Shown: in pieces, positions 23,195-30,215 of the stretch | Layout: each line of letters begins with the position of its first letter | How positions within the stretch are numbered: the first letter of the stretch is position 1 | NCBI GenBank assembly: GCA_028287765.1 | Contig: JAQBPA010000072.1 | Span: 1-39,484, forward strand | Origin: Bacteriovoracaceae bacterium | Lineage (GTDB): Bacteria > Bdellovibrionota > UBA2394 | Direction of reading: 5' to 3' | DNA: 39,484 nucleotides | Position numbers and translations under genes: made by a program | Notes under the pieces: model-generated | What the model saw: only the letters and a program-made list of their open reading frames with translations | Databases searched by the model: none | Told to the model about the DNA's origin: nothing

Positions 23195-24580
23195 TTAAAT
23201 ACTTGATTTGTATTTCGCAAGTTTGTTGTGAAGAGTCTTCAGACTTATGTCGAGAAGCTTTGCTGCTTTGGTTTTATTTCCATCGACATAACTTAATGTA
23301 TGAAAAAGAAATTCTTTTTCTACGTCTTCCATGGTTTGCCCCAATCGAAACTGAACCGTCGGAGCTTTATGAGCTTTTGAAGTGAGAGTTTCTGGCAAGT
23401 CCTCAACATCGAGCGAATCGCTTTTAGAAACAACGACAGCTCTCTCGATTACGTTTTTTAATTCTCTTACGTTTCCAGACCATGAATAAGTTTTCAGGAG
23501 GTGCATGGCTTCTCGGGAAATGCCTTTAACGGCTTTGTCGTTTTTTAAATTAAATTCTTCTAAGAAAGTATGGGCGAGAAGGGGAATGTCTTCCGCTCTT
23601 TCTCTGAGCGCAGGAATCTTGATACTAAAAACATTTAATCGGTCGAGAAGGTCCGCTCTAAAGGCCCCTTCTTCAACGGCCTCATCCAGATTTCTACTTG
23701 TGGCGACGATCACGCGAGCATCGACTTGAATTTCTTTTTTTCCGCCAAGTCTTCGAAGACTTCCCGTCTCAAGGACGCCGAGAAGCTTTATTTGAAGTTC
23801 AGGGGAGAGCTCATTAATTTCATCTAAAAAAACAGTTCCCCCGTCAGCTAATTCGAAACACCCGGCTTCTTGAGTTTTAAAACCTAAGGTTACGTCCTTG
23901 TCGTGACCAAAAAGTTCTCTTTCGAGAAGTGATTTGGCAACGACGCTACAGTTGATGGCGATATAAGGTTTATCTTTTCTTTTTGACCCGAGATAGACAG
24001 CCTTTGCGACGAGTTCTTTTCCGGTTCCACTTTCGCCGGTGATTAAAACAGAGGCAGTTGTAGGCGCGATCACTTGGATTTGTTTAAAGACGGCTTTCAT
24101 CTTCGGAGTGGAGCCGTTTAATTTTCCGAAAGTTCCAAGCTTCCTAACTTTGTCTCGAAGAAGCCCCATTTCTTTTTCGAGAGCAGATCGATTGGCAATT
24201 TTTTCTAGAAGAATTTTTAGACGGACCACGTCGAGAGGTTTGGTTAAAAAGTCATAAGCCCCGTTTTTGATGGCTTCTACTGCCGTATTAATATTTCCGT
24301 GAGCAGACAGGATGATGAAGGTGGTTAAATTTAAAAAACCTTCTTCGCGGAGTATATTGAGAAGTGCGAGCCCGTCCATCTCCGGCATAACGAGGTCAGA
24401 TAAAATAATGGCGGGTTGAAATTTTTTTACGGCTTCAAATCCCAAGCGTCCGTTTTCTGCAACCGCAACTTCGAACTCCCAACCTTCGAGAAGATCTTTT
24501 AGGCCTTCACGTGCGTTGGCTTCGTCGTCGATTACAAGAATTCTTATTTTTGCTTTAGAAACCAAATTATGTTCCTCCAT
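23195..24580 (-). CDS. NtrC-family response regulator with degenerate GAFTGA loop
   Basis: In 461 residues: receiver domain 12-128 with phospho-acceptor Asp62 (LSDLVMPEMDG) and Lys114 (FLTKP); AAA+ domain 155-380 with Walker A GESGTGKE (182-189) and Walker B GGTVFLDE; C-terminal Fis-type helix-turn-helix (DGNKTKAAKLLDISLKTLHNKL). In sigma-54 activators the AAA+ loop reads GAFTGA after ELFGHxK; here it is ELFGHDKDVTLGF, so the motif is lost at residues 229-234. It may still bind ATP and DNA but should not remodel sigma-54 polymerase in the usual way. It overlaps the histidine kinase gene by 14 bp, its evident partner. Confidence 0.92.
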   Translation of the reverse strand: MEEHNLVSKAKIRILVIDDEANAREGLKDLLEGWEFEVAVAENGRLGFEAVKKFQPAIILSDLVMPEMDGLALLNILREEGFLNLTTFIILSAHGNINTAVEAIKNGAYDFLTKPLDVVRLKILLEKIANRSALEKEMGLLRDKVRKLGTFGKLNGSTPKMKAVFKQIQVIAPTTASVLITGESGTGKELVAKAVYLGSKRKDKPYIAINCSVVAKSLLERELFGHDKDVTLGFKTQEAGCFELADGGTVFLDEINELSPELQIKLLGVLETGSLRRLGGKKEIQVDARVIVATSRNLDEAVEEGAFRADLLDRLNVFSIKIPALRERAEDIPLLAHTFLEEFNLKNDKAVKGISREAMHLLKTYSWSGNVRELKNVIERAVVVSKSDSLDVEDLPETLTSKAHKAPTVQFRLGQTMEDVEKEFLFHTLSYVDGNKTKAAKLLDISLKTLHNKLAKYKSSI

Positions 24581-25283
24581 TCGCTACAAGCGGAAAAATC
24601 AGGGTGAACTCGGTGCCCTTTCCAAGTTCACTTTTTACTTCAACATTTCCGTTATGCTCCTGAACGACGCGCTGAACAATCGAAAGTCCAAGTCCGCTGC
24701 CCTTTGCCTTCGTCGTAAAATAGGGAGTAAAAATTTTAGAGAGGAGTTCTTTTTCAATTCCAACTCCGCTATCTCGAACGATAATTTTTGCGTTTTTATG
24801 GTCATCTATGGATTGAATTAAAATAGTGCCCCCATTAGGTAAGCTTTGCATCGAATTTAAAAGCAGATTGAGGAGCGCTTGCTTAATTTGATCCGGACTT
24901 CCTAAAATGGCTGGAGAAACTTTGGCGAGGTCTAGCTGAAGATCTATTGTTTTGTGGGCCATTTCATTTTGAATAAAATCCCGAATTTCTTGGATAAGAG
25001 GATTAAGTTTAAATTTTATTTTGGTCGAAGTGGAGGGGTGTGCAAAATCAAGAAAACCCTTAATGACTTTATCAAGTCGTCGGATCTCAACCTCGATCAC
25101 TTCGACGTACTTTTTGGCCCTTTCGGCGGCCGTGCTTTGGCTTCCCTGTGTGAGCTCCAAGATCGAGTTTTTAAGAACTTCCATATTAATAATGATGGAG
25201 TTCATGGGGTTTTTGATCTCATGGGCGAGAATTGAGGAGAGTTCCCCCACGGTGATCATTCTATCTCTGTCTTGTGCGTCCAT
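24567..25283 (-). CDS. Soluble NtrB-like sensor histidine kinase
   Basis: About 238 residues from the ATG at 25283, which has GAGG six bases upstream; the longer ORF start at 25370 would overlap the divergent lipoprotein gene and lacks a good ribosome site. The H-box is ILAHEIKNPMNSI (phospho-acceptor His), then the N-box QALLNLLLNSMQSLPNGG, G1 VRDSGVGI, F-box IFTPYFTTK and G2 GSGLGLSIVQRVV. There is no membrane segment or sensory PAS/GAF domain, so input must come from other proteins or from an extra N-terminal stretch. It precedes and overlaps the response regulator gene, its likely phosphotransfer partner. Confidence 0.9.
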   Translation of the reverse strand: MDAQDRDRMITVGELSSILAHEIKNPMNSIIINMEVLKNSILELTQGSQSTAAERAKKYVEVIEVEIRRLDKVIKGFLDFAHPSTSTKIKFKLNPLIQEIRDFIQNEMAHKTIDLQLDLAKVSPAILGSPDQIKQALLNLLLNSMQSLPNGGTILIQSIDDHKNAKIIVRDSGVGIEKELLSKIFTPYFTTKAKGSGLGLSIVQRVVQEHNGNVEVKSELGKGTEFTLIFPLVANGGT

Positions 25284-25323
25284 TTCTTGCCTCGGCTTCT
25301 TTCGAATGCTTATATCTAACTTG

Positions 25324-26388
25324 ATGACTTCGAGCTTTAAATTTTTAGGTTTCTCATTTGTGGCAATCATTTTAACAGGTTGTGCTTCTCAAAACGCCAA
25401 CCGTTTATACTTTGAAGCGGATGAGGCGCTTAAAAAAGCCATGACAAAAGTTGGAGTGAACGATCCTGGAGCATCGGCAGCCTTTGATTCTTTGGCCAAG
25501 GGAAAAACCGAAATGATGAACGCTCATTATGATTTGGCTATTCATTTGTTTAGAGAGTCGGCGAAACAGAGCCGTGAGATCATTGGCGGAAATCCACAAA
25601 CTCCGCCCGCTTCTCTCCCTCCTCCCGCGCCGCCACCCGTTAAGCCAGTTCAGACCCCGACAATTGCAGAGACGCCAAAGGTGGTTGAAAATTCACCCCC
25701 ACCACCGCCAGCAAAACCCCATGTCGAAGTGGCGGCCAAAAAACCAAACGAGTCGAAACCAGAGCCGAAGCGTTCACTCCCCCGAGAAGCTCTTGCGAAA
25801 TATTTGGCTGGAAAACGAGCCAACTCCGAAAAGCAGAAAGCTGCGGTCGTGAAAGAAAAGGCTTCCCCCGATTCTCCTGAAAAAGAAAAAGCACCTCAGA
25901 ACGAAGTCCAAAAAGAAATGACACAAAATCAGACGGCGTCAGAAAATGTCACCATCGTTGCACCCGCAGCACCTACCATAAAGCCTCCGCCAAAACCGAA
26001 AGATGATCCAGCATTGACCATTGAAGAGGGGCTTACGGATTCAGCAGAAGCTTCCACTGATAAGACTGGCAAATCTAAAAACCTGGCGGGCATTCGAAGA
26101 AAAATTCCGGGTACGATCCCTTTTATTGTAGATGATCCTTCCATTTTGACCGATGCGATGACGAGCCTCAATCAGACCGGCAAATTTTTACTTGAAAATC
26201 CGAGTACGACGATCGTTCTCCAGGGGCAGCTCGCGCCCAATGAAGCCAAGGGACTTGCAGATGCTCGCTTTGAATCGATTAAGGCCTATCTCGTAGGAAA
26301 GGGAGTTCCTGAAGATCAAGTTCAGTTAGACGATGAACGAAAGCGTGGTAAGAATCCTGAATTCCAAATGTTTGTCATTGAGCATTAA
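25324..26388 (+). CDS. Lipoprotein with DUF4398-like N-terminus, Pro-rich linker and OmpA-like C-terminus
   Basis: The start is ATG at 25324, giving a lipoprotein signal FKFLGFSFVAIILTGC (lipobox LTGC) and 354 residues; the track start at 25021 is antisense to the kinase gene. After the Cys comes a helical segment of DUF4398 type (EADEALKKAMTKVG, DLAIHLFRESAKQSREI). A long Pro/Lys/Ala-rich linker follows (PPASLPPPAPPPVKP). The last 90 residues resemble an OmpA/MotB peptidoglycan-binding domain (LNQTGKFLLENPSTTIVLQG, ADARFESIKAYLVGKGV) but without the clear NxxLSxxRA core. It is probably a spacer from the outer membrane to peptidoglycan. It is divergent from the kinase, 40 bp apart. Confidence 0.8.
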   Translation: MTSSFKFLGFSFVAIILTGCASQNANRLYFEADEALKKAMTKVGVNDPGASAAFDSLAKGKTEMMNAHYDLAIHLFRESAKQSREIIGGNPQTPPASLPPPAPPPVKPVQTPTIAETPKVVENSPPPPPAKPHVEVAAKKPNESKPEPKRSLPREALAKYLAGKRANSEKQKAAVVKEKASPDSPEKEKAPQNEVQKEMTQNQTASENVTIVAPAAPTIKPPPKPKDDPALTIEEGLTDSAEASTDKTGKSKNLAGIRRKIPGTIPFIVDDPSILTDAMTSLNQTGKFLLENPSTTIVLQGQLAPNEAKGLADARFESIKAYLVGKGVPEDQVQLDDERKRGKNPEFQMFVIEH

Positions 26389-26390
26389 TC

Positions 26391-26675
26391 GTGAAACCCG
26401 TTGAAATAAAAAAACAAGAGAAGGGTCTCGAGATTTCTTGGAGTGATCATCAGAAGACCTTTGCAAATTTTGGATCGGTCAGAAAATCTTGTACGTGCGC
26501 TGTCTGTAAAGAAATAAAAGTTCCACTGAATGACACCATGCCGTTTTATGAAAGATCGATCACACTTCAAAAAATGGAACTTGTAGGAAATTACGCGATC
26601 GAAATTCTTTGGGGAGACGGACATCGAAGTATTGTCTCCTTTGATCGGCTGCGAGCTAGCACGATTGAAAACTGA
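26391..26675 (+). CDS. DUF971 (GBBH-like N-terminal domain) protein
   Basis: The 94-residue small protein starts at GTG 26391, two bases after the lipoprotein stop. The DUF971 pattern is clear: an opening strand (GLEISWSDHQKTFANFGSVR), Cys-rich CTCAVCKE and closing VGNYAIEILWGDGHRSIVSFDRL. Family knowledge: DUF971 is the N-terminal domain of gamma-butyrobetaine hydroxylases and also occurs alone, sometimes near Fe-S cluster or ApbC/Mrp genes; the Cys residues are thought to bind metal. The stand-alone role is not established. It probably shares a transcript with the lipoprotein and the next two genes. Confidence 0.88.
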   Translation: MKPVEIKKQEKGLEISWSDHQKTFANFGSVRKSCTCAVCKEIKVPLNDTMPFYERSITLQKMELVGNYAIEILWGDGHRSIVSFDRLRASTIEN

Positions 26676-26931
26676 AGAGCTTACAAAACCACTCGGTTTA
26701 GAAGAAAAACATTTTAATCGAAGGTCTATTGATATTCCGATTATTGATACGTCACTCTATACGACGCTTGGACGAAAATTATTTGAGCTCTACCAAAAAC
26801 ATCAGATTTCTCCCGAAGACCAGCGCGAATTCGAGCGCCTTAGTTTTCTTCTCCTTTCATTTACGATCTCCCGCGATCAGAAACCCAAATCATTTTGGGC
26901 GAAATTTCGTGGGCTCTGGTGTTCAAAATGA
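26665..26931 (+). CDS. Hypothetical small protein without an ATG start
   Basis: No family was recognised. The frame has no Met at all: the track start at 26632 is TTG, and further TTGs occur at 26641 and 26665. I chose 26665 because it reduces overlap with the DUF971 gene to 11 bp. Residues LGRKLFELYQKHQISPEDQREFERLSFLLLSF look like a real helical protein, and the C-terminus FWAKFRGLW is basic and aromatic. It ends in ATGA overlap with the methyltransferase, fitting an operon. It is likely but not certainly expressed; the exact start is unknown. Confidence 0.5.
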   Translation: MKTEELTKPLGLEEKHFNRRSIDIPIIDTSLYTTLGRKLFELYQKHQISPEDQREFERLSFLLLSFTISRDQKPKSFWAKFRGLWCSK

Positions 26932-27542
26932 AAGCTAAATCTGTTCATAAAGAAAATTCAAAAGCCTGGTGGGATGAAAAATACACATCCAGCGGAAATT
27001 CTTTTTTTTACGATAAAGCTCCCTCAAATTTTTTGCTGCAAAACATCGAACTGATTCCTAAAGGTGCGAAAATTTTGGATGTGGCTTGTGGAGAAGGTAG
27101 AAATGCGGTTGCGCTCGCTTCGATGGGCCACAAAGTCACAGCGATTGATTTTTCGGCCGTGGCACTTGAGCGAGCCAAATCGCTGGCGAGAGAGTCGGGT
27201 GTAGAGGTGACCTTTAAATCCACCGACCTGGATATGTATCTTCCTGAACTGATGGCGTTTGACGTTATTTTGTCGGTAGACTTTAAGCCTGCGAAGACTT
27301 TTATTTCAAATGTCTCCCGCGGTCTCGCTCAACATGGATTTTTTTTAATGGAGGCTTTTTTAATGGCTGGAGCCAAAGCTTACGATTCGATTGAGGCATT
27401 TGAATGTTTTACTCCGAACGAGCTTATCCGCCAGTTTGTACCGTCGCAGGCGAGTTTTAAGATCTTAAATTATTCAGAGCTCGGCCCGGCTAAATGGGGA
27501 GAGAAGGTTTTTTTGGTGGCGCAGAAAGCGCAACTTTTCTAA
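26928..27542 (+). CDS. SAM-dependent methyltransferase (TehB/UbiE-like class I)
   Basis: The protein is 204 residues from the ATG at 26928, which overlaps the previous stop as ATGA. It starts WWDEKYTSSGNSFFYDKAPSNFLL, typical of TehB-like methyltransferases, then motif I ILDVACGEGRNAVALA, motif II VTAIDFSAVALERAKSLA and motif III FDVILSV. It is a small soluble enzyme; the substrate cannot be read from sequence, and tellurite or thiol detoxification is only one possibility. It precedes the IMPDH/GMP-reductase gene by 9 bp on the same strand. The family's HFP-type proline-rich substrate segment after motif III is not evident. Confidence 0.87.
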   Translation: MKAKSVHKENSKAWWDEKYTSSGNSFFYDKAPSNFLLQNIELIPKGAKILDVACGEGRNAVALASMGHKVTAIDFSAVALERAKSLARESGVEVTFKSTDLDMYLPELMAFDVILSVDFKPAKTFISNVSRGLAQHGFFLMEAFLMAGAKAYDSIEAFECFTPNELIRQFVPSQASFKILNYSELGPAKWGEKVFLVAQKAQLF

Positions 27543-27551
27543 AGGTGATGT

Positions 27552-28625
27552 ATGTCTGATGCAAACTCCTTCATTTTTAAAGCGGGCGATCTTGCGAGAA
27601 GAAATCGCGCCTATACTTTTGATGATGTTCTTTTAGTTCCGTGCCGCTCGGCAGTTCAAAGTCGATTTGATGTCAATTTAGAAACTCAGTTTACAAAACG
27701 ATACCGACTAAAACTTCCATTTGTGGCGGCGAATATGGATACCGTTTCGGAGCGTGAAATGTGTATTTCGCTGAACGAGATCGGTGCTACGGCGATCCTT
27801 CATCGCTTCATGACCACTGATGAACAAGTGGAACAGGTAAAAAGAATTGCTGAAAAAATTCAGAGTGGCTTTGGAACAGTTTCTGCTTCGGTTGGAGTGA
27901 ACCAAGACTCAAAAGAGAGAGCTAAAGCCTTGGTCGAAGCGGGCGTTCAAATTTTGACCGTCGATATTGCGCATGGACATTCTGAATCGATGATTGAAAT
28001 GGTCGGCTATTTAAAAAAGAAATTTCCCATGATCGATGTGATCGCAGGAAATATTGCGACCGCAAAGGCGGCTGAAGATTTAATCAAGGCCGGCGCCGAT
28101 GCGATTAAAGTTGGCATTGGTCCAGGAAGCATGTGCACCACTCGAATGATTACTGGAGTGGGGATGCCGCAGCTCTCTGCCATCGCAAGCTGTGCTGAAG
28201 TCGGACGAAAAGCCGGCGTTCCCGTGATTGCGGACGGCGGCATACGAACGAGCGGCGATGCAATGAAGGCTTTAGCCGCCGGAGCTTCGACCGTCATGCT
28301 TGGATTCGTTCTTTCGGGCTGTCTTGAAACTCCGGGTGAATTGGTAAATGGAAAAAAAGTTTATCGCGGGATGGCGTCGCGAATGGCGCAAACGGATTGG
28401 CGCGGTGGGCAGCTTCCAGAAGGCATGGCTCCTGAAGGCGAAAGTTCTTACGTCAATTGTAAGGGACCCGCGAAAGAAATTATTCACGAGTTCGCTGGGG
28501 GCGTTCGAAGCGGGATGAGTTATCTCAATTCCAAACGCCTGAGTGACCTGGAAGAGTTTGCTTACTTTGTCGAAGTGAGCCCGAATACACTCCGTGAAAA
28601 TATGGCGCACGGACTTTTGAGGTAG
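27552..28625 (+). CDS. CBS-less IMP dehydrogenase/GMP reductase family enzyme
   Basis: The 357-residue barrel enzyme has YTFDDVLLVP, FVAANMDTVSE, the catalytic Cys loop GIGPGSMCTTRMITGVGMPQ, VIADGGIRTSGDAMKALAAGA and a phosphate-binding end KVYRGMASRMAQTDW. The usual CBS (Bateman) pair of IMPDH is absent, as in GMP reductase (GMP + NADPH to IMP + NH3). The flap region with APEGESSYVNCKGPA is, however, IMPDH-like. GMP reductase is the favoured call, but a CBS-less IMPDH cannot be excluded. It starts with AAGGTG just upstream and ends an apparent five-gene run from 25324. Confidence 0.88.
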   Translation: MSDANSFIFKAGDLARRNRAYTFDDVLLVPCRSAVQSRFDVNLETQFTKRYRLKLPFVAANMDTVSEREMCISLNEIGATAILHRFMTTDEQVEQVKRIAEKIQSGFGTVSASVGVNQDSKERAKALVEAGVQILTVDIAHGHSESMIEMVGYLKKKFPMIDVIAGNIATAKAAEDLIKAGADAIKVGIGPGSMCTTRMITGVGMPQLSAIASCAEVGRKAGVPVIADGGIRTSGDAMKALAAGASTVMLGFVLSGCLETPGELVNGKKVYRGMASRMAQTDWRGGQLPEGMAPEGESSYVNCKGPAKEIIHEFAGGVRSGMSYLNSKRLSDLEEFAYFVEVSPNTLRENMAHGLLR

Positions 28626-28647
28626 GATCTGATTCCGGGTTTGGTCG

Positions 28648-29163
28648 TCAGTTCCGGCATGTCAACGTTTTATAGATCTCCGTAAATAGGGCGCTATCTG
28701 TGAGCTCTTCCCAAATTTCTTGAGCTTCGCCTGCAAGTAGATCGGGACCGATGAGGACGACAGACGATCCGATTGGTGCTGTAATTCTTTCGGACGCTAC
28801 GTATTTTTTGAATCCGAAGAATTTACAAGCATTTTCACTCTTATCAGAAAGTCCGGAGGGATTAGAATGTGCCCAGGCGGAGGATCGGTCATAAACTCTA
28901 ATTTGGTATGTGGATTCACCTCTTTTTATCGTTGGAGAGATAAGACTATAGGTTCCGTCTGAGTTTGAAACGATCTTCACATCCGTGAAGCGCTGCTTCA
29001 AAAGTTTTTGGTGCGCACTGAAGATCTCTTGAGGAGCCACTTCGAATTTTTCACCGTTGATGGATGTCACGATCACGGGATTGTCGGATACGGCGAAGGA
29101 ATTTTTTACTACGATGAAATTAGTTAAACAAAACGCAATGCTACCAAGGATCAACGACTTCAT
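28648..29163 (-). CDS. Secreted protein of unknown function
   Basis: The 171 residues begin with a Sec signal peptide (LILGSIAFCLTNFIVVKNSFA). The mature part is small, with strands such as VTSINGEKFEVAPQEIFSAHQ and STYQIRVYDRSSAW and two or three Cys (NACKFFG, KTLTCRN) that could form disulfides, suggesting a periplasmic protein. A repeated theme of surface-bound small domains in bdellovibrio-like genomes is possible but not demonstrated. It is convergent with the CBS-less dehydrogenase gene, 22 bp apart. The promoter must lie in the 356-bp stretch to tRNA-Arg, which otherwise holds no gene. Confidence 0.65.
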   Translation of the reverse strand: MKSLILGSIAFCLTNFIVVKNSFAVSDNPVIVTSINGEKFEVAPQEIFSAHQKLLKQRFTDVKIVSNSDGTYSLISPTIKRGESTYQIRVYDRSSAWAHSNPSGLSDKSENACKFFGFKKYVASERITAPIGSSVVLIGPDLLAGEAQEIWEELTDSALFTEIYKTLTCRN

Positions 29164-29283
29164 AATTTATTTTCTCCCAATTTTACAAATTCATTTAATA
29201 CTTGGGGCATCGTAGTTGCGTGGGAGCCGAATTGTCAAACGGGGGAAAATGAGGGGCGTTCGGGAGTTTTGTAATCGATTTGC

Positions 29284-29300
29284 GCGATTCGAACGCGCTT
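29284..29300 (-). repeat. tRNA-like T-arm remnant
   Basis: On the minus strand GCGCG-TTCGAAT-CGCGC is a perfect T-arm stem-loop lying about 220 bp beyond the 3' end of tRNA-Arg. It shares GCGATTCGAACGC (plus strand) with that tRNA. No acceptor or D-arm can be assembled around it, so it is debris rather than a tRNA. Confidence 0.4.
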
Positions 29301-29308
29301 GTCTCTGG

Positions 29309-29334
29309 ATCCTGCATCCGCAGGATTATTTTTT
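29309..29334 (+). terminator. Terminator-like hairpin without an upstream gene
   Basis: ATCCTGC-ATCC-GCAGGAT (29309-29326) is followed by TATTTTTT. It is a convincing intrinsic terminator shape on the plus strand, but the nearest plus-strand gene ends 680 bp earlier behind a convergent gene. It may be left from a lost gene or a transcript I cannot see. Confidence 0.55.
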
Positions 29335-29519
29335 AAGGATAGCTTCCCGAGAATGGCGACCGTGCTTGTTGGCATTGGTGGCTCATTTTCAGATGGTGTT
29401 GATTAGCAGCAATGCACCCTATTCGGGCACATCGCTTTGTCTCGCTCAGGACCTACGGTCGGGCGAGTCCGTGCGTTCTATAATTTACGAATTTTCCATT
29501 AACCCTCGGGGAGAAAATT

Positions 29520-29593
29520 TGCGGCCTGAGCGATTCGAACGCCCGACCCTCTGGTTCGAAGCCAGATGCTCTATCCAGCTGAGCTAAGGCCGC
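29520..29593 (-). tRNA. tRNA-Arg (anticodon TCG)
   Basis: A complete cloverleaf on the minus strand: acceptor GCGGCCT/AGGCCGC, D-arm GCTC-AGCTGGATA-GAGC, anticodon arm TCTGG-CTTCGAA-CCAGA with anticodon TCG, and T-loop TTCGAAT. The discriminator base is A and CCA is not encoded, unlike tRNA-Ala in this window. It decodes CGA. The track ORFs at 29216-29587 and 29453-29698 are artefacts of translating this tRNA. Confidence 0.96.
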
Positions 29594-29655
29594 ATATCTA
29601 AAAGACGTACCTAATAAATTGCAAATTCGCATTTCATTTCTTTGCTTACAATTAA

Positions 29656-29687
29656 GCGGCTCAGATGGATAGAGCGATGCTCTCTGT
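29656..29687 (+). repeat. tRNA 5'-half-like fragment (D-arm)
   Basis: GCGGCTCAGATGGATAGAGC followed by GATGCTCTCTG resembles the 5' half of a tRNA with a D-arm. It lies on the strand opposite the intact tRNA-Arg and 63 bp from its 5' end. No 3' half follows. The rest of 29594-29774 shows only a short hairpin CCAACC-TTC-GGTTGG (29695-29709). Confidence 0.4.
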
Positions 29688-29774
29688 TTATTGGCCAACC
29701 TTCGGTTGGACAGCTGAGTGGACTTGCCAGTTTCAGGCGGCGTTTGGTGACATTTTTGTGAGGCTTCTATAACT

Positions 29775-30191
29775 CTACGCCTTCGACGGCTTAGAACTTG
29801 TCGACGGGAAGGGGGTTTCTTCTATTTTTTTTCGGTTCTTGAATCCTGTGTCGTAGGAGTGGAAATATTCGACTCGTCTTTCGGGGTAGGACCAGCAGAG
29901 GTAGCCGTCGCCGGTGTCGAAATCTACTAACCAGAGACCTTTTGCGACGGCGCCTAGTCTGTGGATGCGGTCGACCCATTTTTCGATTGCTGAATCGAAT
30001 TCTTTTACCATTTTTTGGAAGTCTCTCGAATTGGCAGGTAAATCATCCATTTTCATCGAAAGAGTGGCCGTCTTTCCCACGGCTTCTGATGTGTATTTTA
30101 GGATAAGCGGAAGGATCAAATTTGCTGTTTTGACGGAGTGCGTCGAAGGAGGTGCTTCCTTCTCAGAAAAGATATTATAAATTCTGCCCAT
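29775..30191 (-). CDS. DUF2203 family protein
   Basis: The 138 residues show the DUF2203 layout: an N-terminal helix (ANLILPLILKYTSEAV), a long helical middle (FQKMVKEFDSAIEKWVDRIHRLGAVAKGLW), then VDFDTGDGYLCWSYPERRVEYFHSYDTGFKNR. The conserved core is the LVDF, LCW and H...GF...R set. No function is established for the family. The protein is soluble and single-domain. It is divergent from the transketolase N-subunit gene, with starts 24 bp apart, so both promoters are squeezed into or beyond that gap. Confidence 0.85.
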   Translation of the reverse strand: MGRIYNIFSEKEAPPSTHSVKTANLILPLILKYTSEAVGKTATLSMKMDDLPANSRDFQKMVKEFDSAIEKWVDRIHRLGAVAKGLWLVDFDTGDGYLCWSYPERRVEYFHSYDTGFKNRKKIEETPFPSTSSKPSKA

Positions 30192-30215
30192 ATGAGTTAG
30201 TTATCATAATTACCT

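Noticed and set aside
25021-25323. N-terminal 101 residues of the track ORF 25021-26388
   Set aside because: This part is antisense to the histidine kinase; the lipobox signal peptide places the real start at 25324.
29216-29698. ORFs over tRNA-Arg (plus 123 aa, minus 81 aa)
   Set aside because: The LAQLDRASGFEPEGR-type peptide and its counterpart come from the tRNA; there is no protein-like pattern outside it.
30192-30215. TPP riboswitch before the TPP-dependent transketolase genes
   Set aside because: Only 24 bp separate the divergent starts and no THI-box sequence is present.
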